Shown in pieces: positions 58,335-64,000 of a stretch of DNA of 64,000 nt; the first letter of the stretch is position 1, and the number at the start of each line of letters is the position of its first letter. The stretch spans positions 62,001 through 126,000 of the forward strand of contig CAWIZH010000006.1 in NCBI GenBank assembly GCA_963840565.1. The letters are read 5' to 3'. The notes below the pieces were generated by a model, which worked only from the letters and a program-made list of their open reading frames with translations, was not told the DNA's origin and searched no databases. Both the position numbers and the translations under genes were made by a program. The stretch is from VRUE01 sp963840565. GTDB taxonomy: Bacteria > Actinomycetota > Thermoleophilia > Solirubrobacterales > 70-9.

Positions 58335-59489
58335 ATGCATAGGCTGACCATGGCGGTGCTCGCCGCGGCGGCGCTCGCGCTCGTGGTGGCGGGGGGTGCC
58401 GAGGGCAGTCCAGGCTCGACCGGGACAGCGATCGTCTCGCTGGGAGACAGTTTCATCTCGGGCGAGGGAGGGCGCTGGCTCGGCAACGGCTCCGAACCGT
58501 TCGGGACGCGATCGGGCACCGATCGTGCGGCGACCGACTGCGATCGCTGGGGCCTCTGCGCCTACGAGCCCGAGCGCGTCTACGGCGCCTCCGAGGCGAA
58601 CGGCTGCCACCGCTCCGACGTGGCGCCAATCGCGAGTGCGCCGGTGCCGGTTGATGAGAAGGTCAACCTCGCCTGCTCCGGCGCCAAGATCGAGAACGTC
58701 TTGCCCTCGGCAATGGGTGGCCAACCCCATTTCGGCCAGGTGCCGCAAGTCGATGCGCTGCGCGAGGTCGCGCGACGCGACGAGGTGAAGATGGTCGTCC
58801 TCACCGTCGGCGCGAACGACGCCGGCTTTGGCGAGCTGGTGGCGGGTTGCGCGCTCGATTGGGCCCGTAGCTCCCGGCAGGACCCGGCTTTCTGTCGCGG
58901 CCGCGCTCAGGCCGAGGTCGACGCGGCCCTGCCCGCGATAGAGAGGGGAGTGGGGCGGACGCTCGCCGCAGTGCGAGCGGCGATGGAGAGTGTCGGCTAC
59001 AGGCGCTCGGAGTACCGCCTGGTGGTGATGGGCTACGCATCGCCGTTTCCACCTGGGCGCTGGATCCGCTACCCGGAGGTTGGTTGGAGCCGGCTCAATC
59101 GCGGCGGCTGCCCGGTCTGGAACGCCGATGCGGACTGGGCGGCGAGGGAAGCCAGTCCCGCGATCGACGCGGCGATGAGGAGTGCGGCCGGGGCAGCGGG
59201 GGCGGAGTTCCTCGACGTCCAGCATGCGCTTGACGGGCATCAGCTCTGCGACAGGCGCTCCAGGCGCGTCGGGCCGGGGGGACCGTCGCCGGCGAGCTCC
59301 GAGTGGGTGCGTCGCCTCGCCTTCGTCCAGGGCTCATCGCGCGAATCGCTGCACCCAAATGCCTACGGCCAGCGTGCCCTCAGTGCCTGCATCGGCCTCC
59401 TCTACGCCAGTCCGCCAGGCGACTACGCCTGCCGTGCCGAGCCAGGGCACAGCTATATCGACGGGATCCGAATCGAGGGGTCGGAATAG
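58335..59489 (+). CDS. Exported SGNH-family hydrolase
   Basis: 384 residues from ATG 58335 with GGGAGGAG upstream. Signal peptide MHRLTMAVLAAAALALVVAG. SGNH blocks: I IVSLGDSFISGEGG with the nucleophile Ser (about 38), II CSGAKIENV, III TVGANDAGFGELV (about 160), V RESLHPNAYGQRALS with the catalytic Asp-less SxxHPN His (about 342). Many cysteines suggest disulfides. Esterase or lipase acting outside the cell, similar in layout to actinobacterial SGNH lipases; substrate unknown. Confidence 0.85.
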   Translation: MHRLTMAVLAAAALALVVAGGAEGSPGSTGTAIVSLGDSFISGEGGRWLGNGSEPFGTRSGTDRAATDCDRWGLCAYEPERVYGASEANGCHRSDVAPIASAPVPVDEKVNLACSGAKIENVLPSAMGGQPHFGQVPQVDALREVARRDEVKMVVLTVGANDAGFGELVAGCALDWARSSRQDPAFCRGRAQAEVDAALPAIERGVGRTLAAVRAAMESVGYRRSEYRLVVMGYASPFPPGRWIRYPEVGWSRLNRGGCPVWNADADWAAREASPAIDAAMRSAAGAAGAEFLDVQHALDGHQLCDRRSRRVGPGGPSPASSEWVRRLAFVQGSSRESLHPNAYGQRALSACIGLLYASPPGDYACRAEPGHSYIDGIRIEGSE

Positions 59490-59506
59490 TGTCATGGTCT
59501 ATTCTC

Positions 59507-59773
59507 ATGGCCATGAAGAGGCTTCGTATATCTGCAGGGGGGCAGGTCTCGGTTCCCGCCGCGGTGCGCCGGCGCTGGAAGACCCGGGTGGTGGTCGCCG
59601 ACGACCGCGGCGATCACCTGATCCTTCGTCCCGCCCCGGAGGATCCGATCGAGGCCGCCCGTGGCGCCTTCGCCCATCTCCCCGGGCCCACCGTGGACGA
59701 GGCGCGCAGGCTGGACCGCGAAGAAGAAGCGGAAATCGAGGAGGAAAAGTTCCGAGCCGAAGGCGGAAGCTGA
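59507..59773 (+). CDS. AbrB/MazE-type antitoxin
   Basis: 88 residues from ATG 59507 (ATG two codons later is possible). N-terminal swapped-hairpin domain KRLRISAGGQVSVPAAVRRR, then VVVADDRGDHLILRP, and an acidic C-terminal helix (EARRLDREEEAEIEEEKFRA) that should bind the toxin. Stop overlaps the PIN gene start by 4 nt (CTGA), the usual antitoxin-toxin coupling. Confidence 0.8.
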   Translation: MAMKRLRISAGGQVSVPAAVRRRWKTRVVVADDRGDHLILRPAPEDPIEAARGAFAHLPGPTVDEARRLDREEEAEIEEEKFRAEGGS

Positions 59774-60207
59774 CTATTCTCGATGCCAATGCCGTGCTCG
59801 CGCTCCTTCGTGCCCAGCCGGCCGAGGAGGAGGTCGCGGCGCTCCTGCATCGGGGAAATTGCGCAACTCCGGCGCCCTGTGTGGCCGAGGTCGTCGACAG
59901 GTTGGCCCGTCGGTGGGGCTCGTCGACGGACGAGATCGCGCGGCAACTGGGCCCGCTCATCGACGAGTCGGTCGCGGTCTTGCAGATCGATTCACCGGTG
60001 GCCTGGCGGGCGGGCGAGATCCGCGCTTCTCACTACCACCGCAAGACCGCGGCCCTTTCTCTTGCCGACTGCGTCCTGCTCGCGGTGGCCGGGCCGGACG
60101 ATGAGATCGCGACCTCCGATCGCGCCGTCGCAACTACCGCTCATCGCCTGGGCATCGGCCTGATTCCCCTCCTCGACAGCAATGGGGAGCGGCCCCGCGT
60201 CGGGTGA
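59770..60207 (+). CDS. PIN-domain toxin with apparent CTG start
   Basis: 145 residues. LTILDANAVLALLRAQPAEE carries the first PIN Asp; CVAEVVDRLARRWG the Glu; LSLADCVLLAVAGPDDEIAT and SDRA the later Asp residues. No ATG, GTG or TTG precedes the catalytic Asp in this frame after the antitoxin stop, so initiation at CTG 59770 by coupling to the antitoxin stop is proposed. An indel that hides the normal start is the alternative. Confidence 0.78.
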   Translation: MTILDANAVLALLRAQPAEEEVAALLHRGNCATPAPCVAEVVDRLARRWGSSTDEIARQLGPLIDESVAVLQIDSPVAWRAGEIRASHYHRKTAALSLADCVLLAVAGPDDEIATSDRAVATTAHRLGIGLIPLLDSNGERPRVG

Positions 60208-60222
60208 CCGGCAACAGGACGG

Positions 60223-60576
60223 CTAGGGCGAACGCGGCGGCGCGGCCATCAGCTCGATCCGGTGGCCGCCGGGAGCGATGACTAGAGCGCGCGGTGCGCC
60301 CCAGTGTTCGCGGCGGCGCTCGACCTCGAAGCCGCGCTCGGCCAGGGCGGCGAAGGTGACCTCGAAGTCGGCGACCGCGACCGCCGTATGGCCCCGCGGC
60401 GGCACCGTGGGCGACTCGGTTGGCATCAGATGGACCTGCGTCCCACCCCGTTCCAGCCAGGTGAACTCGCTCAGGGTCTCGGGTGGCTGGACCAGCTCGA
60501 AGCCGAGCAGCTGGAAGAGCTCGATCGTGCGCTCGATGTCCGCGGGCGAGACCTCGATCCCGACGTGGTGCAGCAT
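60223..60576 (-). CDS. Glyoxalase/VOC-fold protein
   Basis: 117 residues, a single VOC module: MLHHVGIEVSPADIERTIEL with the metal-binding His, THAVAVADFEVTFAALAERG-type second half (GHTAVAVADFEVTFAALAER) and a terminal GGHRIELMA with the metal Glu. Could be a lyase, dioxygenase or binding protein; the substrate is unknown. Start overlaps the end of the AEC transporter gene by 1 nt. Confidence 0.8.
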   Translation of the reverse strand: MLHHVGIEVSPADIERTIELFQLLGFELVQPPETLSEFTWLERGGTQVHLMPTESPTVPPRGHTAVAVADFEVTFAALAERGFEVERRREHWGAPRALVIAPGGHRIELMAAPPRSP

Positions 60577-61361
60577 CAGAACAAGAGTGACAGCAGGGCG
60601 GCGCCGACGACGATCGCGGTCGACCAGGTGACTGCCTCGGCGGTGATCTCCATGTCGAGGCCGTAGGCATGGGCGATGACCAGCGAGTTGAGCCCGGAGG
60701 GCATCGCTGAGAGCAGGCGGTAGGCGGCGGGGAGGTCGATCAGCGGTGCTGCCAGCAGCATCAGGAGGGCGGGGACGACGGCGAGGCGGGTGCCGATCGC
60801 CAGTGCGACGGGCTTGGTCATCGGCGGTGGCATCGGCAGCTCACCGTGCTCGGCGTTCTCGGCCAGGGTGGCGCCGACGGCGAAGAAGCCGATCGGCAGG
60901 ATCGCGACGATCAGCGCCTGGGAGATGTCGACGAGGACGTCGGGCGCCAGCGCCTTGGGGGCGAGGAGGCCGGCGATTGCGGCGTACAGGGCGGGGTTGC
61001 GGGTGAAGAAGGCGCCTACCCGCTCGCGCGGTGTTTCGCCTGCCTTGGTGCCGAAGGCGGCGCCGACCGCGAAGGCGCCGAGCAGCAGGCAGGGCCCGGT
61101 CACCAGCACGTCGTAGAGGACCGCGGTGGAGAGCTGGTCGCGGCCGAGCAGCGCCACGGTCAGCGGGTAGCCGAGGTAGCCGGTGTTGACGCTGAGCACG
61201 GTGCAGACGACGGCGCCGACCTGGAAGCGGGGCAGCTTCAGCACCCGGCTCGCGACGAACCATGCGAGCAGCGCGCCGAGCGAGGAGGCGACGATCCCCA
61301 GGATCAGGCCGACGCCGTGACTGAGGTCGATGTTCGCCTTGGCGATGTTGAAGAAGATCAC
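60576..61361 (-). CDS. AEC-family (auxin efflux carrier-like) transporter, N-terminus probably incomplete
   Basis: 261 residues from GTG 61361 with about eight membrane segments (TGYLGYPLTVALLGRDQLST; LAIGTRLAVVPALLMLLAAP; LNSLVIAHAYGLDMEITAEA). Family members are about 300 residues with ten segments. The in-frame DNA upstream encodes the missing helix (AIGVLLTTAAIVISVAIGVW) but has no initiator; dropping one base at about 61510 would create ATG at about 61512 (MGPAIGVLL). So the true gene is probably 60576-61512. Substrates in this family are organic acids; unknown here. Confidence 0.75.
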   Translation of the reverse strand: MIFFNIAKANIDLSHGVGLILGIVASSLGALLAWFVASRVLKLPRFQVGAVVCTVLSVNTGYLGYPLTVALLGRDQLSTAVLYDVLVTGPCLLLGAFAVGAAFGTKAGETPRERVGAFFTRNPALYAAIAGLLAPKALAPDVLVDISQALIVAILPIGFFAVGATLAENAEHGELPMPPPMTKPVALAIGTRLAVVPALLMLLAAPLIDLPAAYRLLSAMPSGLNSLVIAHAYGLDMEITAEAVTWSTAIVVGAALLSLLF

Positions 61362-61522
61362 CGGCGGCAGGAAGACGTAGAGCAGCAGCGTCAGCGAGCG
61401 CCGGGCGGCGTGGGCCGCACCCGCCGGCCAGCGGTGCTCGGACCAGACGCCGATCGCGACCGAGATGACGATCGCCGCAGTTGTGAGCAGGACCCCGATG
61501 GCGGGACCCTATGGACAGAGGC

Positions 61523-63280
61523 TCAGGCGGCGTACAGCGCTTCTATGTCCGCTTCGTACTTGCGCTCGATCGGCCGGCGCTTCAGCTTCATCGTCGGGGT
61601 CAGCTCCTCGCCGCCCGGCAGCCACTCGCCCGCGAGCAACTTGTAGCGCTTGATCTGCTCTACCCGGGAGAGGCGGGCGTTGGCGGCCTCGACCGCCTCG
61701 GCGATCTCCTTGGCCACGGCGGAATCGTCGGCCCCCGCGCCCCGCGCGGCGAGGCCTTCGGGGTCGAGCGCGATCAGGGCGACGTTGTAGGGGCGGTTGT
61801 CGCCGATCGCGACCGCTTGCGCGATCAGGGTCGAGGCGGCCTTCAGCTTTGCCTCGATGTTGGCCGGCGACATGTTCTTGCCGGCCGCGTTGATGATCAG
61901 CTCCTTCTTGCGGTCGACGATGCGCAAGTAGCCCTGCTCGTCGAGTTCGCCGATGTCGCCGGTCAGCAGCCAGCCGTCGTCGGTCAGCGCTTCCGCGGTC
62001 TTCTCGGGCAGGTTGCGGTAGCCCAGCATCACTTGCGGGCCGCGCACCATCACCTCGCCGTCCTCGGCCAGCTTGACCTCGGTGTTGGGAATCGGCGGGC
62101 CGACCGTGCCGACCCGCACGCGGCCGGGCGGGTTCAGGGTCGTTATCGCGGTGGTCTCCGACATCCCCCAGGTCTCGCGGATCTCGATTCCCAGCGCGAG
62201 GAAGAACTCGAGCACCTCAGGCGGCGTCGGCGCCGCCCCGACCACGAACGATTCGACCTCGTCGAGGCCGAGCATCGCGCGAATCCTCGACAGCACCTGC
62301 TCGTCGGCGCGCTGCCACTCGGCCTCGAGCTCGGCGGGCGCCCCGCCGTCCATGAGGGCGCGAGCGCGGCGGCGACCGAGCTCGATCGCGGCCACGGTGG
62401 CTTCGCGTTTCGCCTCGTCGGCCTCGGCCGCGATGCCGATCTCGATCGCCGCCTTCAGCTTTTCCCAGATCCGCGGCACGCCGCCCCACACCGTCGGCTT
62501 GACCTCGATCGAGTAGGCGACCATCTGGCGCGGGTCGGGACAGCAGTACACGCAGCTGCCATAGAACATCTGGGCGTAGATCCCGGCCCAGCGGTCGGCG
62601 ATGTGAGCGCTGGGCAGGAAGGAGATGAAGCGCCCGCCCGGTTTGGTCTCCTGCACCGCGTCGCAGGCCCGCCAGACGCTGACCATGTTGTGGTGGGTCA
62701 GCTGCACCCCCTTCGGCGGCCCGGTCGTGCCCGAGGTGTAGATCAGGCAGAGCACGTCGGAGGGCTCCACCGCGCGCCAGGCAGCCTCGAAGTCAAAGTC
62801 CGGATCGCCCATCGCCTCCAGCTCAGCGACGGAGATCGTCCCCTCAGGCGCCTCACCGTCAATCACAACGACGTGCTCAAGACCCTCGATCTGCTCCCGA
62901 GCCGCCAGCACCGTGTCGAGAAAGGCCTGCTCGGTGACGATCACCCGGTTGCCGGCGTCCCGAACCACGTACTCGACCTGCTCCGGAGAAGACGTGTTGT
63001 AGACCGAGAAGCAGGTCGCGCCAAGGTGCATCGCGGCGCAGTCGGTCAGATGCAAGGCCGGTCGGTTAACCAGCATGAACCCGACCGTGTCGCCCCGTTT
63101 CACCCCAAGCTTTGCCAACCCAGCCGCCCGGCGCCGCACAGCTTCCGCGTACTCGGCGAAGCTGGCCTCGTAGTCGCTGTCCTTCAGCCGCAGCGCCGGA
63201 CTCTCGGCCCACTCCTCAGCAGTGACCTGAAACGCCTCGCACATCGTCCCCGCTTCAAAAGCTTTCGGCCGGTCACTCAT
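61523..63280 (-). CDS. Long-chain acyl-CoA synthetase (AMP-binding)
   Basis: 585 residues from ATG 63280 (a TTG five codons upstream is less likely). P-loop IYTSGTTGPPKGVQLTHHNM (about 182-201), A5-type WGMSETTA (about 335), DGWLLTGDIGELDEQGYLRI with the adenylate Asp (about 415), and RKKELIINAAGKNMSPANIE (about 438), FadD15-like. It activates fatty acids to acyl-CoA with ATP, fitting the acyl-CoA dehydrogenase and acyl reductase-like genes in the window. A Cys-rich patch (GSCVYCCPDP) is unusual. Confidence 0.9.
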   Translation of the reverse strand: MSDRPKAFEAGTMCEAFQVTAEEWAESPALRLKDSDYEASFAEYAEAVRRRAAGLAKLGVKRGDTVGFMLVNRPALHLTDCAAMHLGATCFSVYNTSSPEQVEYVVRDAGNRVIVTEQAFLDTVLAAREQIEGLEHVVVIDGEAPEGTISVAELEAMGDPDFDFEAAWRAVEPSDVLCLIYTSGTTGPPKGVQLTHHNMVSVWRACDAVQETKPGGRFISFLPSAHIADRWAGIYAQMFYGSCVYCCPDPRQMVAYSIEVKPTVWGGVPRIWEKLKAAIEIGIAAEADEAKREATVAAIELGRRRARALMDGGAPAELEAEWQRADEQVLSRIRAMLGLDEVESFVVGAAPTPPEVLEFFLALGIEIRETWGMSETTAITTLNPPGRVRVGTVGPPIPNTEVKLAEDGEVMVRGPQVMLGYRNLPEKTAEALTDDGWLLTGDIGELDEQGYLRIVDRKKELIINAAGKNMSPANIEAKLKAASTLIAQAVAIGDNRPYNVALIALDPEGLAARGAGADDSAVAKEIAEAVEAANARLSRVEQIKRYKLLAGEWLPGGEELTPTMKLKRRPIERKYEADIEALYAA

Positions 63281-63302
63281 CTGCTGACCATACAACGCCC
63301 CT

Positions 63303-63398
63303 CGCGGGGGGTGGCATCGAATGGGGGGACCACCCTGAGGACGCTTTAGCGACCGGAAGGGTGGTGGGCTCCATTCGGTGACAGGATCCGCCGCGCCA
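63303..63398 (+). repeat. Palindromic element, family P2, copy C
   Basis: CGCGGGGGGTGGC flank, arm catcgaatgg (63315-63324), GGGGACCACCC, a variable centre, GGGTGGTGG, arm ccattcggtg (63371-63380, one G-T pair), then ACAGGATCCGCCGCGCC. Flanks match copy A almost base for base; the arms do not. It fills the gap between nuoN and the acyl-CoA synthetase gene. Confidence 0.85.
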
Positions 63399-63415
63399 AG
63401 CGCGTTAGTCCCGAA

Positions 63416-64000
63416 TCAGAAGAGAGAAGAACCGGCGTGTTCCGCGAACTTCACCAGCGGCTCCGGAATCACCCCGAAGAAGACGACGCCAGCGGCAGCC
63501 AGCAGCGCCGGCGCAACCAGATAGATGCGCCGGCCGGCCTCGGGGTCGATCGGATCGGCCTCCGGCGAAGCCCCGGCAATCGCCGGAATTGCACTGGCCG
63601 ACTCGGTCCCCATCCACATCGCCGCCACCACCCGCAGGTAGTAGGCCAACGAGATCATCGTGCCGACCGCGATGAACACCGCCAGCCATGTGTAGTCGCC
63701 TTCGACCAGCGCCTCGATCAAGTAGAGCTTGCCGATGAAGCCGACGGTGGCAGGCAGCCCGGCGAGGCCGAGCATCGAGATCGTCAGCGGCCAGGCCAGC
63801 AGCGGCCGCTCGCGACCCAGCCCCTGCACGGCGCGGATGTCGTCGCCGTAGGGCGTTTCGCGCTCGCGGGCGATCAGCACCGAGAAGGCGGCGAGGTTCA
63901 TCAAGGCGTAGCCGGCGAGGTAGAAGACGAGCGCGTTGACGCCGGCCTCGCTGGCAACGACGAGGCCGCCGAGGATGTAGCCGGCCTGGGCGATCCCGGA
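63416..64000 (-). CDS. nuoN: NADH-quinone oxidoreductase subunit N, C-terminal part
   Basis: 194 residues of the C-terminus; the start lies beyond the window. SGIAQAGYILGGLVVASEAG, VNALVFYLAGYALMNLAAF and LTISMLGLAGLPATVGFIGK (proton-pumping helix with the conserved Lys) are characteristic of NuoN rather than NuoL/M. IGTMISLAYYLRVV-type helix (VGTMISLAYYLRVVAAMWMG) follows. Complex I membrane arm. A nuo operon presumably continues to the right, with nuoN as its last gene. Confidence 0.92.
   Translation of the reverse strand, partial: SGIAQAGYILGGLVVASEAGVNALVFYLAGYALMNLAAFSVLIARERETPYGDDIRAVQGLGRERPLLAWPLTISMLGLAGLPATVGFIGKLYLIEALVEGDYTWLAVFIAVGTMISLAYYLRVVAAMWMGTESASAIPAIAGASPEADPIDPEAGRRIYLVAPALLAAAGVVFFGVIPEPLVKFAEHAGSSLF

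Overview
The window is GC-rich, gene-dense bacterial DNA that looks like an actinobacterium, most likely class Thermoleophilia (Solirubrobacter/Conexibacter-like). This is inferred, not tested. The clues are very large secreted NHL/PD40-type proteins with polybasic tails, tandem small exported proteins with 'TYANVMSSIAVFLILGG' leaders, an actinobacterial c-di-AMP riboswitch on a NlpC/P60 hydrolase, a single-chain Kgd-type 2-oxoglutarate dehydrogenase, a decaprenyl-phosphate phosphoribosyltransferase-like UbiA enzyme, and GTG/TTG starts. No rRNA, tRNA, CRISPR array, prophage or transposase gene was seen.

Layout. 0.2-13.6 kb: a translationally coupled operon of three giant exported proteins (two are paralogues flanking a third), a PucR-like regulator and another exported protein. 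13.7-15.3 kb: hipBA with a 49-bp tandem repeat in front. 15.3-19.3 kb: a polyamine-type ABC transporter (potA-potD-potB-potC). 19.4-20.1 kb: NlpC/P60 cell-wall hydrolase under a ydaO riboswitch. 20-37 kb: mainly metabolism, with an SDR, aconitase, Kgd, a reductase/SDR fusion, an FAD-linked oxidase, a UbiA prenyltransferase, citrate synthase and a PfkB kinase. 37-43 kb: quinone oxidoreductase, DEAD-box helicase, a histidine kinase/response regulator pair and a phosphotransferase. 40.0-46.4 kb also holds five paralogous exported proteins with short T-x-K-I repeats, four of them in tandem. 46.4-60.2 kb: three PIN-domain toxin-antitoxin pairs, acyl-CoA dehydrogenase, RibD-like reductase, sulfotransferase, LPG-type flippase, a CrtA-like monooxygenase divergent from a TetR regulator, a CBS protein, a degenerate double-ThyX protein and an SGNH hydrolase. 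60.2-64 kb: VOC protein, AEC transporter, acyl-CoA synthetase and the C-terminal part of NuoN.

Most striking signal. The window is full of long palindromic elements that fall into sequence families. One family has three copies (24.4, 28.3 and 63.3 kb): conserved flanks and core, but different, internally complementary stem arms. One copy lies in frame inside the kgd linker. A second family has two copies (54.4 and 56.5 kb) in opposite orientation, with compensatory changes in the arms; one copy supplies the stop codon or C-terminus of two convergent genes. A third pair lies at 21.0 and 32.7 kb. Single long palindromes lie at 37.3 kb (29-bp perfect arms), in frame inside the FAD-oxidase gene (22-bp arms), and over gene ends at 48.5 and 51.2 kb. 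They resemble dispersed palindromic or REP/MITE-like elements, and I do not recognise the families.

Caution. At least six genes, including kgd, are split by single-base indels and a seventh seems to have lost its start codon. This density suggests residual assembly error rather than real decay.
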